Origin: Flavobacteriales bacterium
Lineage (GTDB): Bacteria > Bacteroidota > Bacteroidia > Flavobacteriales_G > Salibacteraceae
NCBI GenBank assembly: GCA_018660685.1
Contig: JABJJW010000010.1
Coordinates: 97,990-161,989, forward strand
Direction of reading: 5' to 3'
Length of the DNA stretch: 64,000 bases
The translations under genes and the position numbers were made by a program. The notes beneath the pieces are model-generated. The model did no database searches. It was not told where the DNA came from and saw only the letters and a program-made list of their open reading frames with translations. Every line of letters begins with the position of its first letter. The first letter of the stretch is position 1. This document shows, piece after piece, positions 44,482 through 52,177 of this stretch.

Positions 44482-44709
44482 ATGAGTCGATACTTAAGAA
44501 ATAGTATTGGGATAATTCTCCTTGCCTTCATCACACTTCCTTCCTGTATGGTGTTGGATGGTGGTAACTCCAATCGCAAAAAGAACAAGTGCTGCGGAAT
44601 TATTAAGTGTGACATGCACCGAAGGAGTAAGGTAAAAGGCCATAAGCGTACAGTGAACGCACACAAGAGTCTTAAGAAGCGAGAGAGCCGAATTAAGAAA
44701 GGCTATTAG
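44482..44709 (+). CDS. Small basic, cysteine-containing lipoprotein
   Basis: 75 residues from the ATG at 44482 (an in-frame GTG at 44476 is less likely). A lipoprotein signal 'SIGIILLAFITLPSC' places the lipidated Cys near residue 22. The mature part is short, with 'KKNKCCGIIKCDMH' and then a strongly basic tail of Lys, Arg and Ser ending 'RESRIKKGY'. The three extra Cys plus His could bind a metal. Its stop directly abuts the stop of convergent mltG. A TAGTTTTG box just upstream could be its -7 element. Function is unknown. Confidence 0.6.
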   Translation: MSRYLRNSIGIILLAFITLPSCMVLDGGNSNRKKNKCCGIIKCDMHRRSKVKGHKRTVNAHKSLKKRESRIKKGY

Positions 44710-45747
44710 TCAATTGTAAATTTTTCGTCTGTTCAGCTCCCGTTGGTAACGCTTAGCGTTGTTGATATGGTCTCTGTAGTTACTTGCGAAGTTGTGGTAC
44801 CCCGAAAAATCTTCTTTGGCACACATGTATAAATAGCCGTGTTCTTCCGCGTCTAAGACAGCATCGATGGATGTCAATTCGGGAAGCAAAATTGGTCCAG
44901 GTGGCAATCCTGCATGGATATACGTATTGTATCGAGACTGAACCTTCTTATGAACATTGAGCACTCTCTTTATCGAGAAATCACCTAAGGCATAAATCAA
45001 GGTTGGATCTGACTCTAAACGCATTCCTTTTCGAATTCGGTTTAGATACAATCCTGCTACAATTGGTCTTTCATCGCTATGAGCAGCCTGTTCAGATTGG
45101 ACAATGGAAGCGAGAATCGCGACTTCGGATTGACTCAAACCTATTTGACGTGCCTTTTCAATTCTTTCATCAGTCCAATAGCGTTTATACTCTCTCGCCA
45201 TTCGCTCCATGAACTCATCAACATTTGTATTCCAATAGAACTCATAAGTGTTCGGTAAGAACATAGTTATAAAAGTGGTTTGGCTAAAGCCGTATCGAGC
45301 ACCGTACACTGTGCTATTTAAAACCTCGAGTAATTCAAGACTATCCAACTCTAGATTTTTTCCGACCAACCCAGCTAACTCGGTCTTTGTTCTAACTGAT
45401 CTGATCACCACATTAATTGGAGATTGCTCCCCGCTTCGAAGCAAATTGACAAGCCTATTGTTATTCATGCCATCAAGAAGGACGTAGCGTCCCGGCTTAA
45501 TGAGAGATGGATATTTTTTTCGCTGAGAAACCCACATAAAGCTGTTTAGATCCAGGAGAATATCGAGTGAATCTATTGCGACAACCACATCTTCAAAATC
45601 TGCTCCAGTCGGAATTCGAAGGACTACTGATTCGGCCTCAAGTACAACATTGACTGAATAGATCCTATTATAGAGATCCCACGAATAGTATGCTCCAACC
45701 AAAAGAACTCCGAGAAGTACGGTAACAATAAATCTTTTGATGTTCAT
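44710..45747 (-). CDS. mltG: Endolytic transglycosylase MltG
   Basis: Membrane-anchored YceG-family lytic transglycosylase that cuts nascent peptidoglycan. One N-terminal helix (about 5-22) is followed by LysM-like strands and the YceG core: 'MFLPNTYEFYWNTNVDEF', 'EVAILASIVQSEQAAHSDERPIVAGLYLNRI', 'GMRLESDPTLIYAL', 'YNTYIHAGLPPGPILLPE' and 'GYHNFASNYRDH'. In many homologues the active-site segment reads A-S-I-V-E-x-E. Here the first position is Gln217, and Glu219 is kept. Its start overlaps the GNAT gene stop by 4 nt, continuing the dapF-GNAT-mltG operon. Confidence 0.94.
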   Translation of the reverse strand: MNIKRFIVTVLLGVLLVGAYYSWDLYNRIYSVNVVLEAESVVLRIPTGADFEDVVVAIDSLDILLDLNSFMWVSQRKKYPSLIKPGRYVLLDGMNNNRLVNLLRSGEQSPINVVIRSVRTKTELAGLVGKNLELDSLELLEVLNSTVYGARYGFSQTTFITMFLPNTYEFYWNTNVDEFMERMAREYKRYWTDERIEKARQIGLSQSEVAILASIVQSEQAAHSDERPIVAGLYLNRIRKGMRLESDPTLIYALGDFSIKRVLNVHKKVQSRYNTYIHAGLPPGPILLPELTSIDAVLDAEEHGYLYMCAKEDFSGYHNFASNYRDHINNAKRYQRELNRRKIYN

Positions 45748-46256
45748 TCAATGGTAAGTTGAAACATGTGTTGATCGAGGTGATTGCCATCGTGATTCAC
45801 CCAGTTCTTTCTGATTCCAATTTCTTCAAACCCAACAGACTTGAATAGATTTATGCTTGTAAGATTATCGCTAAGGACACCAGCGAAAAGCATCCGCGTT
45901 TTTAGTTCTTGTTTACAGAAAGGCACCAAGAGTTGGAGGGCTTCTTTAGCGTAGCCCTTACCTCGGTAAATTCGGTCAACAAGCACTCCGACTCCCACAC
46001 GCCCGTGTTTTGGTTCATAGTCAAAAAGATCGATGCAGCCTATTCTTGAATCATTCGCAAGCAGCATGAAGCGACATTGGTTTGCGGCGAATATGTCGTT
46101 GTCATTCTCAATGAAATTTTTAATCTGTTCGAGCGAATACGGTTCGGTAGTTCCGCTAACGAGCCAGTTCTCATAATCGTTTTCCCATTCTACAATGGTC
46201 TGGACATCACTTGAATCCGCTAAGCGCAGAATAATATGTTCCCCTTGAATTCTCAA
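45744..46256 (-). CDS. GNAT-family N-acetyltransferase (RimJ/SpeG-like)
   Basis: 170-residue acetyltransferase of the RimJ/RimL/SpeG subgroup. Seen are 'IILRLADSSDVQTIVEWEND', the strand 'RIGCIDLFDYEPKHGRVGVGVLV', the acetyl-CoA loop 'RIYRGKGYAKEALQLLV' (R-x-x-G-x-G/A), and 'GVLSDNLTSINLFKSVGFEEIGIRK'. Substrate (polyamine, ribosomal protein N-terminus or small amine) cannot be told. It overlaps dapF by 4 nt upstream and mltG by 4 nt downstream, so all three genes are translationally coupled. Confidence 0.88.
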   Translation of the reverse strand: MRIQGEHIILRLADSSDVQTIVEWENDYENWLVSGTTEPYSLEQIKNFIENDNDIFAANQCRFMLLANDSRIGCIDLFDYEPKHGRVGVGVLVDRIYRGKGYAKEALQLLVPFCKQELKTRMLFAGVLSDNLTSINLFKSVGFEEIGIRKNWVNHDGNHLDQHMFQLTIE

Positions 46257-47029
46257 TGTGCAAATGTTCCGCTGAAAACAAATTTGGCCGGCCCCGTTTT
46301 CCAGATGCCTGTGAATCCACCTGATTCTGTTGACTCGAACTTGACTTCCAATTCTCCTCCAAGAGCTTGGACTTTGATAGGACTTTTTAAGTTTCTTTTC
46401 CTAGCCGCCACGAGTGCGGCCGCAGCCACACCGGTTCCGCATGCTAAAGTCTCATCCTCGACTCCTCTCTCGTAGGTTCGAATTTTTAAGCCCTCCGGAA
46501 TGTATTCTATGAAATTCACATTGATTCCAGCTTCCATATAAGTCTTATTGTATCGAATCGCACGAGCAGCTTCAACAACGTCCAACTCATCCAAATTCTC
46601 AACCTCTGTAACGAAATGAGGAGATCCGGTATTTAATACCAAGGCCTCACCATCGCTATGAAGGTTATCCACATCCAACATTTCTAAGGAGATGAGCGAA
46701 GCATCAATTAGTTCTGCTTTGTGCTCACCATCTATAGCTTTAAATCGTGTTTCTGCTCCAATAATCCCAAGTGAATTTGCGTATTGAACAATACAACGAC
46801 CACCGTTTCCGCACATCGAACTCACTCTTCCATCTGAATTGAAATAAAGCATTTCGAAATCAAGCGTATCGTGATTTCGGAGCAGCATCAATCCGTCCGC
46901 TCCAATTCCAAAATGACGGTCACACATAGCTCTGATCAGCTCCGAATCACCTTCATCAAATGCCTTCTCGCGATCATCAATAATCACGAAATCATTTCCG
47001 GCTCCTTGGTACTTGTCAAATGAAATCAT
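46253..47029 (-). CDS. dapF: Diaminopimelate epimerase
   Basis: Interconverts LL- and meso-diaminopimelate for lysine and peptidoglycan synthesis. The two catalytic cysteines are in the conserved sites: Cys73 in 'SSMCGNGGRC' and Cys197 in 'ETLACGTGVAAAAL'. Other blocks are 'KYQGAGNDFVIID', 'HFGIGADGLM' and 'NTGSPHFV'. Length 258 is typical. It is first in an operon with a GNAT gene and mltG, linking precursor synthesis with peptidoglycan cleavage. Confidence 0.97.
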   Translation of the reverse strand: MISFDKYQGAGNDFVIIDDREKAFDEGDSELIRAMCDRHFGIGADGLMLLRNHDTLDFEMLYFNSDGRVSSMCGNGGRCIVQYANSLGIIGAETRFKAIDGEHKAELIDASLISLEMLDVDNLHSDGEALVLNTGSPHFVTEVENLDELDVVEAARAIRYNKTYMEAGINVNFIEYIPEGLKIRTYERGVEDETLACGTGVAAAALVAARKRNLKSPIKVQALGGELEVKFESTESGGFTGIWKTGPAKFVFSGTFAH

Positions 47030-47153
47030 CCTGCGAACTTCCGAACAAAATTGGGAATGAAGAAACGGCTTTTAGGTCTAACATTAATTAACAGCGGAAG
47101 CACAACGATTCCCCAATTCCCTGAGTTATTTTGATGAACAAATTAGAAGAATT

Positions 47154-48632
47154 ATGAATAGGTTTTACACCATCACTTTCGCCGCAATAGTTGGAGCAGC
47201 AGTTGCGCTTGGCTCCTCTTACTACTTCTACACCATGTCAATGGACAAGCTCATGACCATTGAGAGACTGAGCGAGCGATCAAAATCAGATGGAGACGCT
47301 CACCGGGTTAACGTCATGATTCCGACCGAAGCTTCCATCGACTTCGTGGACGCAGCGTCGAATACCGTGAACGCAGTGGTTCATGTCAAAACCACTTATG
47401 AACTTGATGGCGGTTATTACACCTATGATCCTATCCGACATTTCTTCTTTGGTGATGGACTTCAGCAAAAGAGACCGAGGCAAGGTGCGGGAGCTGGATC
47501 GGGTGTGATCATGTCTCAAGATGGTTACATCGTAACGAATAATCACGTCATCGATGGCGCGAGTGCTGTAGAAGTAACGTTAAATGAAAACCGAACTTAC
47601 AAGGCCAAGGTAGTTGGTCGAGACCCTAGCACAGATCTGGCCGTGTTAAAGATTGATGGCGAAAACCTCCCACACATAGAATTCGGAAATTCAGATCAAG
47701 TTCAGGTTGGCGAATGGGTTCTCGCGGTTGGAAATCCATTTAATCTGGAGTCAACTGTCACCGCAGGAATCGTGAGCGCCAAGGGTCGGGATATCAACAT
47801 CCTAGGAAATGCTCCTAACGGCGCTAGCGCTGTGGAGTCATTCATCCAAACGGATGCGGCTGTTAATCCTGGAAATAGCGGAGGAGCCTTGGTCAATACA
47901 AGAGGAGAACTTATTGGCATTAATGCAGCGATCAAATCGAATACTGGATCATACACCGGATATTCTTTTGCGATACCGGTTAACATAGTAACCAAGGTTG
48001 TTGAGGACATTTTAACCTTCGGAACGGTCCAACGAGGCTTCCTAGGTGTACAGATTCAAAATGTGAATCAGGAGCTGGCAGAAAGACAAGACCTTGATTT
48101 AATCTCAGGTGTCTATGTTGCGAATGCACTAGATATGGGTGCAGCCAAAGATGCTGGCATTCAAAATGGCGATGTGATTACACGTGTCGGAGATTTGGAA
48201 GTAAAAACGGTAAGTGAGCTGCAAGAACAAGTAAGCAAGTATCGACCTGGCGATGAAGTACTGCTGCGCGTCAACAGAGGATGCGAAAAATTGACGATCC
48301 CATTGGTTTTAAGAAATCAATACGGAGAAGAACGATTAACCTCTAAGAAGGGAATGCAAATAAAGGAGAAGCTCAATGCGCTTTTCGTCGATGCCGATCC
48401 TGAAATTTTAAGAACATTGAAACTCAAGAGTGGCGCTCAAGTCAAGGAAGTAGGTCAGGGCAAGCTTAAAAGCGCAGGCATCTTACCCGACTTTGTGATA
48501 ACCAAGGTGGATGATGTTGCAATAAAGTCTGCAGACCAGCTAATGAAGACCCTCGAGTCTAAATCTGGAGGAATCCTGATTGAGGGCTACTACCCAAATG
48601 GCAAGAGGGCTTATTACGGTTTCGGTATTTAG
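47154..48632 (+). CDS. degP: Do-family serine protease DegP/HtrA
   Basis: Periplasmic protease and chaperone for misfolded envelope proteins. A single N-terminal hydrophobic segment (about 5-27) acts as signal or anchor. The catalytic triad is His131 ('VTNNHVIDGA'), Asp161 ('STDLAVLKI') and Ser242 ('NPGNSGGALV'). PDZ1 begins near 'QRGFLGVQIQNVNQELAE'. A second, shorter PDZ-like region runs to the end ('LKLKSGAQVKEV...FVITKVDDVAIKSADQLM'). Length 492 is typical for Bacteroidota DegP. It is divergent from dapF and upstream of rpoD, which has its own promoter. Confidence 0.95.
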   Translation: MNRFYTITFAAIVGAAVALGSSYYFYTMSMDKLMTIERLSERSKSDGDAHRVNVMIPTEASIDFVDAASNTVNAVVHVKTTYELDGGYYTYDPIRHFFFGDGLQQKRPRQGAGAGSGVIMSQDGYIVTNNHVIDGASAVEVTLNENRTYKAKVVGRDPSTDLAVLKIDGENLPHIEFGNSDQVQVGEWVLAVGNPFNLESTVTAGIVSAKGRDINILGNAPNGASAVESFIQTDAAVNPGNSGGALVNTRGELIGINAAIKSNTGSYTGYSFAIPVNIVTKVVEDILTFGTVQRGFLGVQIQNVNQELAERQDLDLISGVYVANALDMGAAKDAGIQNGDVITRVGDLEVKTVSELQEQVSKYRPGDEVLLRVNRGCEKLTIPLVLRNQYGEERLTSKKGMQIKEKLNALFVDADPEILRTLKLKSGAQVKEVGQGKLKSAGILPDFVITKVDDVAIKSADQLMKTLESKSGGILIEGYYPNGKRAYYGFGI

Positions 48633-48702
48633 TGAAACTTTATTAACGCGCATACGTTTTACCCTTAGCGTACGTCTTATATATAGAGCGATACAGAGGG
48701 CG

Positions 48703-48733
48703 TTGCATTGTAGGCATAAATAGCCTACCTTTG
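48703..48733 (+). promoter_or_regulatory. Sigma-A-type promoter of rpoD
   Basis: TTG at 48703-48705, a 20-nt spacer and TACCTTTG at 48726-48733 form a full Bacteroidota -33/-7 promoter. The -7 element ends 44 nt before the rpoD ATG. An inverted repeat overlaps the spacer and the -7 box. Confidence 0.75.
48710..48728. repeat. Inverted repeat overlapping the rpoD promoter
   Basis: GTAGGC and GCCTAC form a perfect 6-bp dyad around ATAAATA. It lies inside the spacer and covers the first three bases of the -7 element, a position where a bound repressor would block RNA polymerase. The operator role is inference. Confidence 0.5.
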
Positions 48734-48777
48734 CAGGCCCATTTGGGAACGCCATAGACGGGAAGTAATCAAAGAAT

Positions 48778-49644
48778 ATGAGGCAGTTAAAAATCACCAA
48801 GTCAATTACGAATCGAGACAGTCAATCACTCGATAAATATTTGACTGAAATCAGCCGCGAGGATATGATCACCGCGGAACAAGAGGTTGAACTTGCTAAG
48901 CTGATCAAGAAAGGCGACCAGCGAGCTTTAGAAAAGCTTGTTAGAGCCAATCTTCGATTTGTTGTCTCTGTATCAAAACAATATCAAAACCAAGGATTAA
49001 CTCTTCCTGATTTGATCAATGAAGGGAACTTGGGGCTTATAAAAGCAGCACAACGTTTTGATGAGACGAGAGGTTTTAAGTTTATCTCTTATGCTGTCTG
49101 GTGGATCAGACAGTCCATTTTACAGGCTATTGCAGAACAATCCAGGATTGTTCGACTTCCACTTAATCAGGTAGGTTCATTAAATAAGATCAACAAGGTG
49201 TTTGCTCAACTTGAACAAAAGTTTGAGCGCCCGCCAGTTGCAGACGAATTGGCTTCGGCCCTTGAGATTCCGGAAGAGAAGGTAAAAGATACGATGAGCG
49301 TCTCAGGACGACATGTATCAGTTGATGCACCTCTTAAGGATGATGAAGATTTCAGTTTGCTTGACTTGATCAGCAATAATGAATCTCCTAGTGCTGATGG
49401 AGATCTCATGAGAGAGTCTCTTCAGAAGGAAATCGAGCGATCTTTAGAAACACTCACAGAACGTGAAAGGGATGTGATCAGACTATTCTTCGGAATTGGA
49501 ATGAATCACGGTTTAACTCTGGAGGAAATCGGTGACAAATTTGATCTCACACGCGAGCGTGTGCGACAGATAAAGGAAAAGGCCATTAGAAGGCTCCGGC
49601 AAAACTCGAGAAGTCGACTCCTTAAAATGTATCTGGGAGAATAA
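48778..49644 (+). CDS. rpoD: Primary sigma factor RpoD/SigA (Bacteroidota short type)
   Basis: Housekeeping sigma-70 factor. At 288 residues it has the short Bacteroidota layout: a short region 1.2 ('[24 protein letters not shown]'), region 2 ('[20 protein letters not shown]' and '[24 protein letters not shown]' followed by '[15 protein letters not shown]'), region 3 ('[21 protein letters not shown]') and region 4 ('[15 protein letters not shown]' and '[29 protein letters not shown]', seen as consecutive helices). No acidic region 1.1 is present. The start [10 protein letters not shown] is the usual one for this phylum. A terminator follows the gene. Confidence 0.97.
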   Translation: MRQLKITKSITNRDSQSLDKYLTEISREDMITAEQEVELAKLIKKGDQRALEKLVRANLRFVVSVSKQYQNQGLTLPDLINEGNLGLIKAAQRFDETRGFKFISYAVWWIRQSILQAIAEQSRIVRLPLNQVGSLNKINKVFAQLEQKFERPPVADELASALEIPEEKVKDTMSVSGRHVSVDAPLKDDEDFSLLDLISNNESPSADGDLMRESLQKEIERSLETLTERERDVIRLFFGIGMNHGLTLEEIGDKFDLTRERVRQIKEKAIRRLRQNSRSRLLKMYLGE

Positions 49645-49650
49645 CAAATT

Positions 49651-49680
49651 AAGGGGCTGTGAGAAATCACGGCCCTTTTG
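49651..49680 (+). terminator. Rho-independent terminator after rpoD
   Basis: AAGGGGCTGTGA pairs with TCACGGCCCTTTT around a GAAA loop (one G-T pair), ending in a T run 8 nt past the rpoD stop. Confidence 0.85.
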
Positions 49681-49720
49681 CTTTAACACACTTTCGAAAC
49701 AACTACATAATCCAATTGTA

Positions 49721-51193
49721 ATGTCAAGCTCAGTCATCGAAAACGGAGTCAAAAGCGATTACCAAAATCACTTCAAAGAGCATATCGATCGCCAAAAATG
49801 CGCGGTTGATCTTCAAAACAGTATCGGACAACTTCTCTATGAAAAAGGAATTGAGTTGGTTCTCTTCCGAAATCCACTCGTCGACGTAAGTCGATCAGAG
49901 TTGCTTCAATTACACGACTACGCCAAAGAGGTCGTCGAAAAACCAATAACTGTTTATCACACTTCTTCCCTCGCGAGAGAAATTATGAACCTCGACCTCG
50001 CTCCTTCCAAGCTGGATATAGGACGTTTAGCGTTCGAATGGCATACTGAGCAATCTAATTATGCAAACGCGGCTGAATTCCTCTCTAATAAGCTTGTAGA
50101 GTTTCGGGTTGATTCTCAAGAAGAGATCAAACCTAAGGACGTTGTGCTTTTCGGATTCGGTCGAATTGGACGCCTTGCTGCAAGAGAATTAATAAAACAG
50201 GCTGGAAAAGGTCAGCAGCTGAGACTAAGAGCAATTGTGGTGAGACGCCTTGACGAAGCCCAATTAAAGAAAAGAGCATATCTCTTAAGAAACGACTCTG
50301 TTCATGGTCCGTTTGCAGGTTCCATCATCGAAGACTATGAAAACATGTCCTTGATCATCAATGGTCAGCGAGTGAAATTCATTGCTGCATCAAACCCAGA
50401 GGACATTAACTATACAGAATACGGGATTAATAACGCATTGATCGTTGACAATACTGGTGTATTTAAGGATAAAGAAGCGTTGAGTCGACACTTGAAGTCC
50501 AATGGTGCCACCCGGGTTTTGCTAACTGCGCCAGGAAAAGAGATTCCAAACATCGTTTACGGTGTAAACAACAAGACTTTAGAACTAGAAGAAGATCGAA
50601 TCATTTCAGCGGCAAGTTGTACCACAAATGCGATTGTTCCTGTTCTCAAGATAATCCATGACAACCTTGGCGTTGAAAAAGGACACATCGAAACCGTTCA
50701 TGCTTACACCAATGATCAAAACCTACTCGACAACTTCCACAAGAAGGAAAGACGGGGACGGTCGGCTGCCATCAACATGGTGATTACGGAGACCGGAGCA
50801 GGAAAAGCGGTTACAAAAGTGATTCCAGACCTTGACCAAAAACTTACGGCTAACGCAGTACGTGTGCCAGTTCCTAATGGATCATTGGCCATCCTTAGTC
50901 TAAACGTAAGCAAGGAAACAAGCCTTGAGGAAGTCAATAGTCTTCTAAGAGAAGCTGCACTTAAGGGTGATCTTGTTAACCAGATCAATTATAACATTAA
51001 CGAAGAGTGCGTTTCTTCCGACATCGTTGGAAACACATGTTGCTCAGTCTATGACAGCAACGCAACGATTGTTCATCCTGACAAAAGGAACATCGTACTC
51101 TATGTATGGTACGATAATGAGTTTGGTTATACCAAACAAGTCATTCGCCTTGCTAAATACGTCGCAAAGGTTCGTCGTTTGCAGTATTATTAG
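49721..51193 (+). CDS. gap: Glyceraldehyde-3-phosphate dehydrogenase, long form
   Basis: Phosphorylating GAPDH. The NAD-binding start 'VVLFGFGRIGRLAARELI' lies at 141-158, the catalytic Cys300 is in 'SAASCTTNAIVPVLK', and His327 is in 'ETVHAYTNDQN'. Also seen are 'RRGRSAAINMVITETGAGKAV' and the C-terminal 'YVWYDNEFGYTKQVIRL'. The first 135 or so residues are an N-terminal extension not found in the usual 335-residue enzyme; it is predicted helical and is typical of a long GAPDH group in Bacteroidota and some other bacteria. Direction (glycolytic or gluconeogenic) is not evident from sequence. It is flanked by terminators on both sides. Confidence 0.94.
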   Translation: MSSSVIENGVKSDYQNHFKEHIDRQKCAVDLQNSIGQLLYEKGIELVLFRNPLVDVSRSELLQLHDYAKEVVEKPITVYHTSSLAREIMNLDLAPSKLDIGRLAFEWHTEQSNYANAAEFLSNKLVEFRVDSQEEIKPKDVVLFGFGRIGRLAARELIKQAGKGQQLRLRAIVVRRLDEAQLKKRAYLLRNDSVHGPFAGSIIEDYENMSLIINGQRVKFIAASNPEDINYTEYGINNALIVDNTGVFKDKEALSRHLKSNGATRVLLTAPGKEIPNIVYGVNNKTLELEEDRIISAASCTTNAIVPVLKIIHDNLGVEKGHIETVHAYTNDQNLLDNFHKKERRGRSAAINMVITETGAGKAVTKVIPDLDQKLTANAVRVPVPNGSLAILSLNVSKETSLEEVNSLLREAALKGDLVNQINYNINEECVSSDIVGNTCCSVYDSNATIVHPDKRNIVLYVWYDNEFGYTKQVIRLAKYVAKVRRLQYY

Positions 51194-51204
51194 TCAAACA
51201 ATAC

Positions 51205-51248
51205 AATCAAGAAAAGGCTGTTCATAATCGAGCAGCCTTTTCTTGATT
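51205..51248 (+). terminator. Long hairpin terminator after gap
   Basis: AATCAAGAAAAGGCTG and CAGCCTTTTCTTGATT form a perfect 16-bp stem around a 12-nt loop. It starts 11 nt after the gap stop and ends 6 nt before the ftsB-like ATG, so it separates the two genes or attenuates read-through. Confidence 0.8.
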
Positions 51249-51254
51249 ACGACA

Positions 51255-51584
51255 ATGATGATTCCTCAAATTTGGACTATGATTAATGAGTGGTGGAATA
51301 AATTACCCAAATGGTTGCGCAATCATTACGCTATAACCGTACTACTATTCTTTGTCTGGATGGCTTTTTTTGACCAGAACAACATGATCAATCAGATCGA
51401 GTTAAAGGCCGAATTGTTCCAGCTAGATTCGGATAAGGCGTACTACCAGCATGCAATCATTGAAACCAGGGAAGACCTTGACGAACTTTTGGCGGATAAT
51501 TCCAAACTTGAGCGATTTGCCCGTGAAAAGTACTTTATGAAGAAGGAGAACGAGGAAATCTTCGTTTTTGTGAGCCAAGATTAG
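51255..51584 (+). CDS. FtsB/DivIC-family septum formation protein
   Basis: Small bitopic membrane protein of the divisome. A short cytosolic N-terminus with 'WLRNHY' precedes one transmembrane helix ('AITVLLFFVWMAFF', about 30-44). A coiled-coil-forming periplasmic part follows ('NQIELKAELFQLDSDKAYYQHAII'), then the FtsB/DivIC box 'NSKLERFAREKYFMKKENEEIFVF'. The family bridges FtsL and FtsQ. ATG 51255 or 51258 are equally possible; the frame extends to a TTG at 51243 inside the terminator stem, which is rejected. Its stop overlaps the stop of the convergent YdeI-like gene by 4 nt. Confidence 0.88.
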   Translation: MMIPQIWTMINEWWNKLPKWLRNHYAITVLLFFVWMAFFDQNNMINQIELKAELFQLDSDKAYYQHAIIETREDLDELLADNSKLERFAREKYFMKKENEEIFVFVSQD

Positions 51585-52111
51585 TTCTTACTCAGTTTGG
51601 CAAATTGGTTGGCTTCCTTCATCTCTACATTCAGTTGCTTGAAATCAATATCCCCTTCGCTCACAACAAGATGATTGGTCATTACCAATGCTCTTCGAAT
51701 TTTGATTTCTGAACTTTTCACGTTATCCGACCAGTAGATCAATGTTCGCTGCCTACCTCTGGTCAGATTATGAAAAAGTTTGTTAGCTAGATGATCCTGG
51801 TCCAAGACCTCAAGCAACTCCTCGCTTATGGGCATTCCGTAATTTGAATTGTCCTTTTCCATTTCAATTTGAAACTCCTCACCTGTTCGTAGACCGAGTT
51901 TTTTTACACGACTCTGGTTGAACGTAATCACCTTCCCTCCTGCTCCATCCGAAAGAATTGCGCTATGAAACTACAGTTGCCCATTCGCGACACAAACAAC
52001 CCTCCGATCTTCTTTATCAATGAATTTCTCGGCAATATTCTCAGGCACCCTGAAGAAGTAGTGATATAAGTCAGAATCAGCCCTATCCAGAACTGTTATA
52101 AAGCACTCCAT
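51581..52111 (-). pseudogene. YdeI/OmpD-associated (DUF1905-type) protein, interrupted by in-frame TAG
   Basis: The frame starts at ATG 52111 and encodes 'MECFITVLDRADSDLYHYFF', then 'VVCVANGQL' and TAG at 51973-51971 (codon 47). It resumes in the same frame as 'FHSAILSDGAGGKVITFNQS', 'VKKLGLRTGEEFQIEME' and the YdeI-like helical end 'IKIRRALVMTNHLV'. The DUF1905 pattern (strand, h-S-A-L, G-x-G, then K-x-LG-L-x-x-G-D-x-v) runs across the stop. This shows one ancestral gene of 176 codons. The 116-residue downstream part is still open from GTG/ATG-like codons but would lack the first strands. One base change in TAG would restore the gene. Confidence 0.8.
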
Positions 52112-52149
52112 TTGGCAAAAATATTCAAGAATATTGGAGATGATATAGC

Positions 52150-52157
52150 TATTTTCG
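52150..52157 (+). promoter_or_regulatory. Candidate -7 element of the T9SS repeat protein gene
   Basis: TATTTTCG followed by CGG lies 20 nt before the ATG at 52178. It is the same type of box as TACTTTCGCGG in front of typA and ndk. Confidence 0.35.
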
Positions 52158-52177
52158 CGGCCTGAAAAAAAACATCC

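Noticed and set aside
51243..51254. TTG start for the ftsB-like gene
   Set aside because: It lies inside the 16-bp terminator stem of gap; the ATG pair at 51255/51258 gives a normal FtsB start.
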